Below are positions 1 to 7,875 of a stretch of DNA of 15,575 nucleotides, piece by piece; position 1 is the stretch's first letter; every line of letters begins with the position of its first letter. The translations under genes were made by a program, and so were the position numbers. Source of the DNA: Synergistetes bacterium JGI 0000079-D21 (GTDB taxonomy: Bacteria > Synergistota > Synergistia > Synergistales > 79-D21); contig AQRZ01000029.1 of NCBI GenBank assembly GCA_000402835.1, positions 1 to 15,575 on the forward strand, written 5' to 3'. A model generated the notes under the pieces. The model worked only from the letters and a program-made list of their open reading frames with translations, was not told the DNA's origin and did no database searches.

Positions 1-1204
1 GGTGTTCGAGAGCGGAAAGTCCCTCTTCTCCCACGATCAGCTTGAGCCGCTCAAGCTCGCGGGAACGGGCATAGGCTGCGTACAGCTGGTCTGCCATGGA
101 ACGGTGCTCTGCGACCGTCCTCCCTTTTCCGATTCCCTTGTTCATCAACCGGCTCAGGCTTGGAAGCACGTTCACCGGGGGATAGATGCCGCGGTCGTGG
201 AGACTCCTGTCCAGGACGATCTGCCCTTCCGTGATGTAGCCGGAAAGGTCGACGACAGGATGGGTCATGTCGTCGTCCGGCATCGTGATGATGGGGATCT
301 GCGTCACGCTGCCCGAGATTCCATGGACGCAGCCTGCCCTTTCGTAGAGGCTGGCGAGGTCGGAGTACATGTAACCGGGAAAGCCCCTTCTGCCGGGGAC
401 TTCCTCCCTCGCCGCGCTGACCTCTCTCAAGGCTTCACAATAATGCAGCATGTCCGTCATGACGACGAGGACGTCGTACGACTTTTCAAAGGCAAAGTAC
501 TCCGCCACGCTCAGGGCGAGCCTGGGGGTCAGAAGGCGCTCGACGGCCGAATCGCTGGCAAGATTGATGAAAAACACGCCGTTGTTCAAAGCCCCGGTTG
601 TTTCGAAATCGTCGAGAAAATACCGGGCTTCTCGGGCTGTGATGCCGATCGCGGCAAAGACGACGACGAAGGAAGTTTCCTTGCCGGGAACCCGGGATTG
701 ACGGACGATCTGAGCGGCCAGGCGGTTTGCAGGCAGTCCGGCTCCCGAAAAGATCGGCAGCTTCTGTCCCCTCACGAGGGTGTTCATCAAGTCGATCGTG
801 GAGATCCCGGTTTCGACAAAAGAATTGGGACTTGTCCGGGCAACGGGGTTCAGGGGCAACCCGTTCACCGGAATGGTCTTTTCGATGAAGCCGAGGGGTT
901 TCCCGTCGACGGGGCGTCCCCGCCCGTCAAGGACCCTCCCGAGGAGGGAAAGGCCCACGGGCATCCGAACGATATCCCTTTCCAGCCACACCGTCGTTCC
1001 GCCTGAATGGAGCCCCATCGTTCCCTCGAAAACCTGGATGGCGCAAAGGTCGCCGTCGACCTGCAGAACCTGCCCGGTCCGTTTCCCCTCCGGGGTTTCG
1101 ATCAGGACCTTTTCCCCGAACCCAGCTTCCCTGACTCCGGAAACCATCAGGAGAGGGCCCACGATCCCCTGGACCGAACAGTACCCTTCACGGTAAAGGT
1201 TCAT
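1..1204 (-). CDS. atpB: V/A-type ATPase subunit B, partial (3' end outside window)
   Basis: This is the non-catalytic nucleotide-binding subunit of the V1/A1 head, which alternates with subunit A in an A3B3 hexamer on the cytoplasmic side. I translated the reverse complement by hand. The first 401 residues are present and the frame runs off the window without a stop. The N-terminal beta barrel covers about residues 1-75. The P-loop position (about 153-158) reads SGAGLP, the degenerate form typical of B subunits, followed by a conserved AAQIVRQS. The family signature [12 protein letters not shown] lies at 342-353, with [11 protein letters not shown] at about 281-291. The family is usually about 460-470 residues, so some 60-70 are missing. 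The start ATG overlaps the subunit A stop in an ATGA junction, implying translational coupling. Subunit D should follow beyond position 1. Identification is secure. Confidence 0.96.
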   Translation of the reverse strand, partial: MNLYREGYCSVQGIVGPLLMVSGVREAGFGEKVLIETPEGKRTGQVLQVDGDLCAIQVFEGTMGLHSGGTTVWLERDIVRMPVGLSLLGRVLDGRGRPVDGKPLGFIEKTIPVNGLPLNPVARTSPNSFVETGISTIDLMNTLVRGQKLPIFSGAGLPANRLAAQIVRQSRVPGKETSFVVVFAAIGITAREARYFLDDFETTGALNNGVFFINLASDSAVERLLTPRLALSVAEYFAFEKSYDVLVVMTDMLHYCEALREVSAAREEVPGRRGFPGYMYSDLASLYERAGCVHGISGSVTQIPIITMPDDDMTHPVVDLSGYITEGQIVLDRSLHDRGIYPPVNVLPSLSRLMNKGIGKGRTVAEHRSMADQLYAAYARSRELERLKLIVGEEGLSALEH

Positions 1205-2961
1205 CGTACGACCACCTCGATCGAACCTAGAATCCCCTGGATTTCTGCCAGCCAGGCCTCGGCGCTGGAGGGAAACTCCAGGTCAGGAATTCCCCTGAGC
1301 CTGAGGAGACCGGTCCTGAGGGGGATTTCCGAGATCTGTTCGAAAAGGACTCCCTGGGCGAGTCTTTCCGAGACAAGGGCGTCCAGGTGCCTCAACGTTT
1401 CCAGGAGGCCCTTCATCTTTTGCAGCGAACAATAGGCGTCTATGCTGTCGAACGCGTTTTGCTGCAGGTAGACGACGCGGAAGAGTTCCGAAAGGTTCAG
1501 GGTCCACTTGTCCTGTTCGGAAAGGCCGTCCCGTCCCACCAGTTGGACCAGTTCCAGCAGGGCTTTCTCTTTCGAAAGCCGCTCGGAAAGGAAGAAACGT
1601 AAGGCCTTCCACTCTTCTCCGAGTTCTTGCCGGAAAAAGCCGGAGAGGGACTCGTCGTAAAGCGTGTAGCTGTTCTGCCAGTTGATCGCAGGAAAATGCC
1701 GCTGTTGTGCCAGGGACTTGTCAAGAGCCCAGAAGGCCCCTGAAAGGCGCAGGCTGGATTGGGTGACGGGTTCGGAAAAATCGCCGCCGGGAGGACTGAC
1801 CGCGTTGATGACCGAGATGGAGCCTTCCGTTTCCGGGTCTCCAAGGGGCCTGACTCTCCCTGCCCTTTCGTAGTATTGGGCCAGGCGGGTTCCGAGATAG
1901 GCCGGGTACCCCTCTTCCCCGGGCATTTCCTCCAGCCTGCCGCCGATCTCCCGCAAGGCTTCGGCCCAGCGGGAGGTGGAGTCCGCCATGATCGCGACAG
2001 TGTACCCCATGTCCCTGTAAAACTCCGCGATCGTCATGCCAAGGTAAATGCTGGCTTCGCGTGCAGCCACCGGCATGTTCGAGGTATTGGCGATCAGGAC
2101 CATCCGTTCCATCAGGGGCACGCTGTAATAGGGATCCATGAGGTTCGGGAATTCCTCGAGGACCTCGGTCATTTCGTTCCCCCGTTCTCCGCAACCGATA
2201 TACACGATGATGTCGGCATTGCACCACTTGGCGAGGGATTGCTGCGTCACCGTCTTGCCGGTTCCGAACCCGCCTGGGATGACTGCGGCCCCACCGAGAG
2301 CCATGGGAAAAAGCGTGTCGAGGATGCGCTGGCCGGTCAGGAGGGGCCTGTTGAAGGGCAGCCTGGCAGCAAAGGGACGTCCTCTACGGACCTCCCAGCG
2401 ATGGGAAAGACGGATTTCCCTTCCGCTTTCCAGGCGGCATAGGGGATCACGAAGGGTGACGCCGCTTTCGGGGGCGATCCAATCGATGCGCCCAGGGGGG
2501 CTGTCGGGGGGCAACATGACCCTGTGCCTGATTCGAGTCCCTTCAGGCACCATCCCGATGGGTTCGCCCGGCCGGACTGGGTCTCCCGCCTTTTTCAAGG
2601 GCGAAAACAGCCATTCTCTGGATTCATCGAGCGTTCGGACATTTGCTCCCCGGTTGATATAGAGTCCTTCCTCACGCAAACGGGCGAGAGGGCGCCCGAT
2701 TCCGTCGAGGACGCTTCCCAAAAGGCCCGGTCCAAGTTCCACGGAGAGAAGTTCGCCTGAAAATTCCACGGGCTCCCCAACCCTCATCCCGGAGGTTTCT
2801 TCGTACACCTGGATGTCAACCGTGTTGCCGCGAATCCGGATGACCTCCCCGAGAAGGGATTCTTTTCCTGCACGGACGATTTCGAACATCCGGACCGGGA
2901 AAGAGACGGATGCACGGACAACAGGGCCCGAGATCCCGACGACACTGCCTACGTTTGTCAT
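1201..2961 (-). CDS. atpA: V/A-type ATPase catalytic subunit A
   Basis: This is the catalytic subunit of the rotary V/A-ATPase head; it hydrolyses or makes ATP at A/B interfaces. At 586 residues it is full length for the family. The order is N-terminal barrel (1-70), then the insertion that distinguishes A subunits from F-type beta (about 110-200). The P-loop GGFGTGKT follows at 230-237 (K236 and T237 contact the phosphates and Mg). GERGNE at 258-263 carries the catalytic glutamate, and [13 protein letters not shown] spans 294-306. [19 protein letters not shown], residues 325-343, is a family hallmark. The third P-loop glycine seen in many A subunits is threonine here (GTGKT), which remains a valid Walker A. 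The ATG lies 9 nt after the subunit F stop behind a GGTGAGGG ribosome-binding site. The stop overlaps the atpB start. Nothing suggests inactivation. Confidence 0.97.
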   Translation of the reverse strand: MTNVGSVVGISGPVVRASVSFPVRMFEIVRAGKESLLGEVIRIRGNTVDIQVYEETSGMRVGEPVEFSGELLSVELGPGLLGSVLDGIGRPLARLREEGLYINRGANVRTLDESREWLFSPLKKAGDPVRPGEPIGMVPEGTRIRHRVMLPPDSPPGRIDWIAPESGVTLRDPLCRLESGREIRLSHRWEVRRGRPFAARLPFNRPLLTGQRILDTLFPMALGGAAVIPGGFGTGKTVTQQSLAKWCNADIIVYIGCGERGNEMTEVLEEFPNLMDPYYSVPLMERMVLIANTSNMPVAAREASIYLGMTIAEFYRDMGYTVAIMADSTSRWAEALREIGGRLEEMPGEEGYPAYLGTRLAQYYERAGRVRPLGDPETEGSISVINAVSPPGGDFSEPVTQSSLRLSGAFWALDKSLAQQRHFPAINWQNSYTLYDESLSGFFRQELGEEWKALRFFLSERLSKEKALLELVQLVGRDGLSEQDKWTLNLSELFRVVYLQQNAFDSIDAYCSLQKMKGLLETLRHLDALVSERLAQGVLFEQISEIPLRTGLLRLRGIPDLEFPSSAEAWLAEIQGILGSIEVVVR

Positions 2962-2970
2962 GCCCTCACC

Positions 2971-3243
2971 TCAACCAAGAGATGATTTCAGGCCTGGAAA
3001 GGCGACCCAGACCGGTTTCTGCATTTTCGACAGCCGATTCCTCACGAATTCGGGGACTTTCTCGAACCAGCCCTCTTCGACGACTACCAGCGAGACGCTT
3101 CCGTCGAGCAAGGTCTTCAGGATCTCCCCCACAGAGGAGGGGTCTTCACAGACGACTCCTTCAAATCCCAGCAGGGCCCAAAGGTCGACAAAGATCTGCT
3201 CTCCGAGGACGATTGCCCGATGATCCGACCCGGGGTTCTTCAT
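2971..3243 (-). CDS. atpF: V/A-type ATPase subunit F, short form
   Basis: This is a small Rossmann-like subunit that binds the central rotor stalk (subunit D) in V/A-ATPases. The 90-residue product starts with an ATG overlapping the subunit C stop (ATGA). Family features are a first strand followed by the LGFEGV turn (about 25-30), then VVCEDP at about 30-35, a central SLVVVEEGW strand, and a last strand PVWVAFPG. A longer frame opens upstream inside atpC, but the conserved fold begins at this ATG and its overlap is the typical junction. Most F subunits I recall are about 100-108 residues and continue after the last strand into a C-terminal helix. This one stops at the sequence GLKSSLG, so that helix is missing. 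The stop is followed directly by the atpA ribosome-binding site, so no lost exon-like piece or frameshift lies downstream. Confidence 0.85.
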   Translation of the reverse strand: MKNPGSDHRAIVLGEQIFVDLWALLGFEGVVCEDPSSVGEILKTLLDGSVSLVVVEEGWFEKVPEFVRNRLSKMQKPVWVAFPGLKSSLG

Positions 3244-4310
3244 CCGGAACGCTCCTCCCCGCTGACGTCGATCAGACGTCCTGCGATTCCGTCGGGGCTG
3301 TGGCCGAGCGCCAGCCCCACCGCAAGGATGTTGATGTTTTGCCATTCCAGCAGTAGCCTGGCGAGATAGGAAACGGCCACTTCGAAACCGAGGAGGTTCC
3401 TGCGGTAGAGGAACGATTGCCACCGCCAGAAAGCGGAGTTGAATTCCCGCTGCAGGACCCTTGGTGAGACCGTTTCGAGATCTATGCCGAGGTCACGGAT
3501 CCCGTCGAACCAGGGGGTGCCTCCGACGAGTGCTCTCACCGAATCGCTGGTTTCGAGCCGTTCGTTCGAAAGCCACTTGCCAAATTGCAGGAACGGAATG
3601 GGTTCGCTGTTGTCCTTTCCCTTTTCACGCCGGTTCCTGAACCAGATCCCGATGTTCCACAGGTCGACCGAGCGCCCCATGACTTCAAGGGCGGTTTGGC
3701 TTCCGGTCCCCCCGATTTTGCGGAAGTGACCGTTCTGGTAGCTCAGGTAGGCGTTGAGGAGGTGCCTTTCGGCAAGCGGTAGAGTTTCCCCTCTTTGCCG
3801 CACTTCAAGGGCTTCGCCCAGCGCCAGGGCCAAGGGGTCCCCGTTGGCGAGGCATTTTTCCCGGGCATCGAGGATCTTTTTCGAATTCCATAGCGAGTCG
3901 AAGAATCCGGGACTGAGCTCCCCGTACGCATGCCAGCTCGGTTTTTTAAGAGGGTCGTGTCCAAGGGCGAGGCCTCGAAGGACCATCCTTGCGTTGTGAA
4001 GATCCGATCGGTTCGTCACCACTTTCATCAGTTCCCGGGGTTCTCCCTGGGCGAGGTTGACGGTCGTCCGGATACGCTCCGCGATCCCCAGGGAAACGGC
4101 CATTTCGATCCGGGCCAGGGGGGATGTCTCGAGAGAAACCAAGTGGGCACGGTAGCTCTCCGCGTACGCGGAATCGAGAAGGAAGAGTTCCAGTTCGCGG
4201 ATCGTTCCTCGCGAAAGGCGCCTGTATACGGCAGGCTCGATGAAGGAACCGAGGCGAGCCCGGAGCCGTGAATTAAGATACTCGTAATTCGGAGAGCGGT
4301 TGCTGGACAT
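3240..4310 (-). CDS. atpC: V/A-type ATPase subunit C (d-like stalk/funnel subunit)
   Basis: This is the funnel-shaped subunit that couples the central stalk D/F to the membrane c ring; it is homologous to eukaryotic subunit d. The 356-residue length fits the family. The N-terminus contains the recognisable YLNSRLRARLGSF stretch (about 11-23). Helical repeats follow, with no membrane segment or nucleotide site, as expected. The C-terminal part has EVAVSYLARLLLEWQNIN, matching the conserved end in which a glutamate and a Y/W-rich helix precede a stretch near the stop. The ATG lies 38 bp inside the end of atpE and has no convincing Shine-Dalgarno sequence, so translation probably depends on coupling to atpE. 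The stop overlaps atpF as ATGA. The assignment rests on motif memory plus the strongly diagnostic position between E and F. Confidence 0.9.
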   Translation of the reverse strand: MSSNRSPNYEYLNSRLRARLGSFIEPAVYRRLSRGTIRELELFLLDSAYAESYRAHLVSLETSPLARIEMAVSLGIAERIRTTVNLAQGEPRELMKVVTNRSDLHNARMVLRGLALGHDPLKKPSWHAYGELSPGFFDSLWNSKKILDAREKCLANGDPLALALGEALEVRQRGETLPLAERHLLNAYLSYQNGHFRKIGGTGSQTALEVMGRSVDLWNIGIWFRNRREKGKDNSEPIPFLQFGKWLSNERLETSDSVRALVGGTPWFDGIRDLGIDLETVSPRVLQREFNSAFWRWQSFLYRRNLLGFEVAVSYLARLLLEWQNINILAVGLALGHSPDGIAGRLIDVSGEERSG

Positions 4311-4929
4311 GGTCGACGAGGGAGGCCAACCGCCCGGAAAGTCTTTCTACCAGGATCGGCCTGTATCGTTCCCAACGCGTCTGCAGCGAATTGTCCACGA
4401 GAGGCGTCCCCTTCTCCGCCTCGATGAGGACGGCTCCCCCCCAACCGAGCTCGGGGGTTTCCTCGATCCTCACGATTCGGGGATCCTTCGCGACAAGGTC
4501 CCCTTCGCCAGTTTTGACCCGGACCACGGCGCCCGGGGCCGCGAGGACATCCAGCGCCTCCTGAACGAGGGCGTTGAGGACAGGACCGTATAGCTCGGGT
4601 TTCTTTCGAAGAGATTCCAGTCGATGGGCAACTTCTGCTTCGACCCGGGCGAGAATTTCTTCGATGGCGTCAAAAATCCGGGCGCGGAACTCCCTTTGCG
4701 CGTTTTGGGCGTCAAGAGCGAGCGTGGCGTTGAACTCGTCCCGCTGTTTCTGGCGGATCTCCAGGACTTTCCGCTCGACTTCCATTCTCCTGGCGGCGAC
4801 AAGGGCCGAAAACTCCTGCTCGTAGGTTTCCCGCAGGTCTTCAAGCTTCCTTTCATACTCCTGCCGGATCGCCCGCTTGAAAGCTTCCAGCGCTTCCCTA
4901 TCGTTTTCGCCAACCCGTTCGGGGCTCAT
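4273..4929 (-). CDS. atpE: V/A-type ATPase subunit E (peripheral stalk)
   Basis: This is a peripheral stator subunit that pairs with the G/H-type coiled-coil subunit and attaches to the top of the A3B3 head. From the chosen start the product is 218 residues. The first half (about residues 1-110) is highly charged and alanine/glutamate/arginine rich, predicting one long coiled coil. The C-terminal globular domain contains GWGGAVLIEAEKGTPLVDNS. This matches the family pattern GGv.v...dG.i.vdNtl..R followed by a short helix. An alternative TTG start at 4950 would add 7 residues and place the start 5 bp before the end of atpK's stop region, but it has no ribosome-binding site. The ATG at 4929 lies 13 nt after the atpK stop with a weak GAG-rich leader, so I prefer it with moderate confidence. 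The 3' end overlaps atpC by 38 bp. Confidence 0.9.
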   Translation of the reverse strand: MSPERVGENDREALEAFKRAIRQEYERKLEDLRETYEQEFSALVAARRMEVERKVLEIRQKQRDEFNATLALDAQNAQREFRARIFDAIEEILARVEAEVAHRLESLRKKPELYGPVLNALVQEALDVLAAPGAVVRVKTGEGDLVAKDPRIVRIEETPELGWGGAVLIEAEKGTPLVDNSLQTRWERYRPILVERLSGRLASLVDHVQQPLSELRVS

Positions 4930-4942
4930 CTCTGCTCGGTTC

Positions 4943-5161
4943 TCAGGCAAGCTGGAGGATCATCATGATGGCGACGACGAACCCCAGGATGACGATCGTT
5001 TCCGGGATCGCCTCCAAGATGATCATGGTCCCGGAAGTTTCCGGTTTTTCGGCGACCGTACCCGCTCCCGCGGAGCCGATCTTTGCCTGCGCGTAGGCGG
5101 TAGCCAGGGCCGGGATCCCGATTGCCAGCGAAGCAGCAAGGGCTAAGAGGGCTTTTTCCAA
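4943..5161 (-). CDS. atpK: V/A-type ATPase proteolipid (c-ring) subunit K/L, single hairpin, TTG start
   Basis: This is the ion-carrying c subunit of the membrane rotor. It is 72 residues with two transmembrane helices: about 4-25, and 44-70, joined by a polar loop containing AEKPET. Helix 1 ends with AYAQAKIGSAG, and helix 2 carries IPETIVILGFVVAI with the ion-binding glutamate E54. This single-hairpin form resembles the Thermus L subunit and is about half the size of the duplicated Enterococcus NtpK. I start it at a TTG that sits 6 nt after a perfect AAGGAGGAG, giving a natural MEKALLALAASLAIG N-terminus. The frame stays open for almost 190 codons upstream, but that part is shadow of atpI. 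The start overlaps the atpI 3' end by 19 bp. Q25, E54 and T55 are in place but the residue after T55 is Ile; H+ versus Na+ use cannot be decided by eye. Confidence 0.93.
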   Translation of the reverse strand: MEKALLALAASLAIGIPALATAYAQAKIGSAGAGTVAEKPETSGTMIILEAIPETIVILGFVVAIMMILQLA

Positions 5162-7056
5162 GACAGTCTCCTCCTTGTGAAGGGCCGGAATTCCTTTCCG
5201 CCCCCCTGATAGAATTTGCTGAAAAATTCCACGTAATGGAGTCGGGCGCTGTGGAGGCCCGACCCGGCGATCGCCAGGACGAAGTTCAGGATGTGGATGA
5301 TCAGGGCCATCAGGATCCCGAGGAAGGAGAGGCCCAGGACATCGACGAAGCGCGTGGCAACGATCGCAAGGATGGCTGAGGACAAGCCGATGGCCGCGAT
5401 TCGGACATAACTCAGGACGTTCCCGAGGGCGCTGAACGTTTCGATGATCCCGCCGATCTTGCCTCCCACAAGCAAAAGAGCCGTACCGATCACCAGGAGG
5501 ATGACGTTCAGCGAAAAGAAAGGTCGCGGCAAATTCAGGCGTACGAGGAGCAGCAATCCGAAAAGGGCAAAGAGAACGATCAGTGAACCCAGCCTCTCCA
5601 TCCAGAGATGTCGATGCTTGTTGCGGAGGCCATCGAGGAATCCCATGAAAAGGCCGATGGAAATGTGAGCGAACCCCAAGGCGACGGTGAAGATCAAAAC
5701 CGGCAGGACTGCGTGAGAACGTTCGATCCATAACGGCCGGATGTGGAAAAGCCTGTGACCTAGATCGCCGAAGATTTCACCGAACGCGATTCCCCAGGCT
5801 ACGCTCCACCCGGAAACCCAAAGAAGGATCTTTCCGATGGGAGGAATGAGGGGATGCCTGGTGCTCCTTGAAAGCCACCTTCCCAAAAGCGCGATCAGGG
5901 CCCCGTAACCGGCGTCTCCTACCATGCAGCCTGCGAAGAAGGGGAAAAAGACCGCTACGAGACTGGTTGGGTCGACCCCCTTGTATTGCGGGTGGGGCAT
6001 CAATTTGAGAAGGACTTCGAAAGGACGGGTTGCAGAGGGGTTTGAAAGGAGGGTTGGAACCCGGTGCCACTCTTCGGAGGACGGGTAGCGCCATTGGACC
6101 AGCACGTTGTCGCCGAAACGCGATTTCAGCAGGGAGACGACCGGATCGAGTGAATCGGACGGGACCCACCCTTCGATGAGAAACGTGTCCCCTCGGGTTT
6201 TGCTTCCGGATTCGACGAGGGTCTCCTCGAGCCGCTCGTCCAGGAGGATGTAGAGTGAAGCCAGCCTGGGCCCCCACTCCTCCCTCGCCCGCCGGATTTC
6301 TTCGGCAATTTCCTCCAGGCGGGAGTTCGTTTCCTTGAGGCCTTCCTCCACCGCCATCAGCGAAGTTCGGGTCGATTCCCTCTGAAACCCTTCCGGGGCC
6401 TTCCACCGTACGGCTCCCCTCTGGCGTAGGAAGCCTTCGACCTTTTCCTCCAGGTTGCGGTCTGCACTGACCGCCAGGACGGACTGCTCCTTTTCGGTGT
6501 TCAGGACGTGGTAGCGGAGCGTATCCTTCGGGTCCTCACCTGCTGACTCTTCCTTCTGAACCAGGCTCCTGAGGCCGGAAAGAGTTTTCTGGAGAAGGTC
6601 GTTTTTGACCCACCAAAGGGAGAGGGTCCTATCGGGGCTGTCCTCTGCGGTGACGAAAGGAATGAAGTGAAAAACGACCTGGTGGGCCCTTTTCAGCTCG
6701 GCAAGGGAAAAGCTGAGACGCCGCCTTTCCTCGAGCAGAGCCGCGAGCCTGCCGCGAAAAGCATCAAGGCTCTTGTCGATTTCGGCCACCACGCCTTCGA
6801 TCCCGAGGTCGACCCGATCACGGGCCCGGTCTACGATCTCGTCGGTGAGCAGCCCCCAATCCTTCCATTCCATGGCTTCCAGCATACCTAGGACCTTGGC
6901 CCGGGTGAACCTCAACGCTTCTTCTTCCTTGGAAGGGGTGTGGGCTTCAACGGGGGTCACAACGTGAAGAAGACCGAAGTCGTGCAAGGCTTCCACGACT
7001 TCCGAGCGCTGGGGGGTCAATCCCCAAACGGCGAGCCTGACCATCTCGCGGATCAA
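5143..7056 (-). CDS. atpI: V/A-type ATPase subunit I (a-subunit, ion half-channels and stator)
   Basis: This is the membrane stator subunit holding the two ion half-channels next to the c ring; it is homologous to eukaryotic subunit a. It is 637 residues. The cytoplasmic N-terminal half (1 to about 350) has two alpha/beta lobes linked by long helices, opening with MVRLAVWGL and EVVEALHDFGLLHV. The C-terminal half has about eight membrane helices from residue 366 (FFPFFAGCMVGDAGYG) to about 597. The essential arginine is in LSYVRIAAIGLSSAIL (R552), and the C-terminus has LHYVEFFSKFYQGGGKEF. The best start is TTG at 7056. It forms a TTGA overlap with the upstream gene and is 6 nt from GGGAGGG. 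The ATG four codons later is too far from that site. The 3' end overlaps atpK by 19 bp. Identification is secure. Confidence 0.95.
   Translation of the reverse strand: MIREMVRLAVWGLTPQRSEVVEALHDFGLLHVVTPVEAHTPSKEEEALRFTRAKVLGMLEAMEWKDWGLLTDEIVDRARDRVDLGIEGVVAEIDKSLDAFRGRLAALLEERRRLSFSLAELKRAHQVVFHFIPFVTAEDSPDRTLSLWWVKNDLLQKTLSGLRSLVQKEESAGEDPKDTLRYHVLNTEKEQSVLAVSADRNLEEKVEGFLRQRGAVRWKAPEGFQRESTRTSLMAVEEGLKETNSRLEEIAEEIRRAREEWGPRLASLYILLDERLEETLVESGSKTRGDTFLIEGWVPSDSLDPVVSLLKSRFGDNVLVQWRYPSSEEWHRVPTLLSNPSATRPFEVLLKLMPHPQYKGVDPTSLVAVFFPFFAGCMVGDAGYGALIALLGRWLSRSTRHPLIPPIGKILLWVSGWSVAWGIAFGEIFGDLGHRLFHIRPLWIERSHAVLPVLIFTVALGFAHISIGLFMGFLDGLRNKHRHLWMERLGSLIVLFALFGLLLLVRLNLPRPFFSLNVILLVIGTALLLVGGKIGGIIETFSALGNVLSYVRIAAIGLSSAILAIVATRFVDVLGLSFLGILMALIIHILNFVLAIAGSGLHSARLHYVEFFSKFYQGGGKEFRPFTRRRLSWKKPS
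5168..5176 (-). promoter_or_regulatory. atpK: Strong Shine-Dalgarno site fixing the atpK TTG start
   Basis: The minus strand reads AAGGAGGAG, then ACTGTC and TTG at 5161. It lies inside the 3' end of atpI. It is the best anti-16S match in the ATPase operon and supports the TTG as the start of the c subunit, which is needed in many copies per enzyme. Confidence 0.8.
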
Positions 7057-7424
7057 GCGATTCCCTCCCGTACTTGGGCATGGCAGGTCAAAAGGCTATC
7101 CACGCATTCCTGCGCAAGTTCCGCGACCAGTTCCTCTGCGCGGAGCTGCGAAAGGAACGTTTCGTACCGTTTCTCAAGTTCGGCCCGAAGGGAGGAAAGG
7201 ATGTCGTTCCTGCGGTTTTCGAACGTGCATCTTTCCGCATCGACTTCCGATAGCGTGTTCTTTTCCATCTGGTCCAAACGTTCCAGGATTTCTGCGCGTT
7301 TGAACTCAAAGATCTCCTTCTCCCGCAAAAAAGAGGCCTCCAGCTCCTGCCTGCAGGCCTCGATTTCTGCTTCCGCAAGCCATTTCCCTTCGGGGGTTTC
7401 CCTTTGTTCAGCTTTTCCGATCAT
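7053..7424 (-). CDS. Probable V/A-type ATPase peripheral-stalk subunit (G/H-like coiled coil)
   Basis: This 123-residue protein is almost entirely charged and helical, rich in Glu, Arg, Leu and Ala from about residue 15 to 105. It has no membrane segment and no recognisable enzyme motif. A long coiled coil next to subunit I is what is expected of the E-partner stalk subunit (called G in Thermus, H elsewhere; usually about 100-120 residues). That gene opens V/A-ATPase operons at the same place. No strong sequence signature exists for the family, so the call rests on length, composition and position. The ATG overlaps the end of the CBS gene by 17 bp, behind GGAGAAGAGGGG. The stop forms TTGA with the atpI start. 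An unrelated coiled-coil protein is possible but unlikely given the coupling. Confidence 0.75.
   Translation of the reverse strand: MIGKAEQRETPEGKWLAEAEIEACRQELEASFLREKEIFEFKRAEILERLDQMEKNTLSEVDAERCTFENRRNDILSSLRAELEKRYETFLSQLRAEELVAELAQECVDSLLTCHAQVREGIA
7063..7069 (-). promoter_or_regulatory. atpI: Shine-Dalgarno site supporting the atpI TTG start
   Basis: The minus strand reads GGGAGGG followed by six nucleotides and TTG at 7056. The in-frame ATG at 7044 is 18 nt from the motif, too far. The TTG overlaps the preceding stop as TTGA. Confidence 0.7.
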
Positions 7425-7875
7425 GTCCCCTCTTCTCCATCATGTGCTCAAAAAAAGCACCCCGGTCGATAATGCCCACCAGACGACCGTTTTCCACTAC
7501 CGGCAACCTCTTGATGCGTTTCCGGATCATCATGTCCGCTACGGTGACCAGGCTTGCCGTAGGTTCGACGAAATAGGGATGAGGATTCATCAGTTCGCCA
7601 ACGAGTCGGTTTGCCACTGTAGCGAGACGCTCGACGAGCCCTCCTTCAGAATCGCCCAGGAAAGAGCTCTGAGCCAAAAATTCCAAGTAGGTCGGGAAGG
7701 CTGCTTTCAGGATATCGGTTTCGGAAAGAAAGCCGACGAGAACCCAGTCCTCCTTCACGACCGGTAGGCCCGACAGCCTTTGGTTGTAAAGGGCATGAAG
7801 GGCGTCTTCGACCCGATCGTTTTCCGTGACGGCAGTCAGGTCTTTGTGCATGATTTCCCGAGCTTCGGTCTTCAT
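7408..7875 (-). CDS. Two-CBS-domain protein, possible nucleotide sensor
   Basis: This 155-residue cytoplasmic protein consists of a tandem CBS pair. CBS1 covers about residues 8-60 (IMHKDLTAVTEND, GLPVVKEDWVLVGFLSETDI). CBS2 covers about 94-147 (LMNPHPYFVEPTASL, RLPVVENGRLVGIIDRGAF). A 30-residue linker between them contains a helix-like stretch. CBS pairs (Bateman modules) often bind adenosine nucleotides, and the Asp of SETDI and of IIDRG fit the ribose-contact position seen in many such modules. The ligand here is not known. There is no attached enzyme, so it would act by binding a partner or as a stand-alone sensor. The ATG overlaps the upstream glycosyltransferase stop (ATGA). The 3' end overlaps the first ATPase stalk gene by 17 bp, so it is inseparable from both in translation. 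Confidence 0.93.
   Translation of the reverse strand: MKTEAREIMHKDLTAVTENDRVEDALHALYNQRLSGLPVVKEDWVLVGFLSETDILKAAFPTYLEFLAQSSFLGDSEGGLVERLATVANRLVGELMNPHPYFVEPTASLVTVADMMIRKRIKRLPVVENGRLVGIIDRGAFFEHMMEKRGHDRKS

Noticed and set aside
2..1006. Long plus-strand open frame at the left edge
   Set aside because: It is antisense to atpB, whose minus-strand translation shows every conserved B-subunit motif. The plus-strand product has no recognisable domain and a composition typical of GC-rich shadows.
5162..5731. Upstream extension of the c-subunit frame to about 262 codons
   Set aside because: The extension is proline- and arginine-rich shadow of atpI. The conserved two-helix proteolipid begins at the TTG behind AAGGAGGAG.
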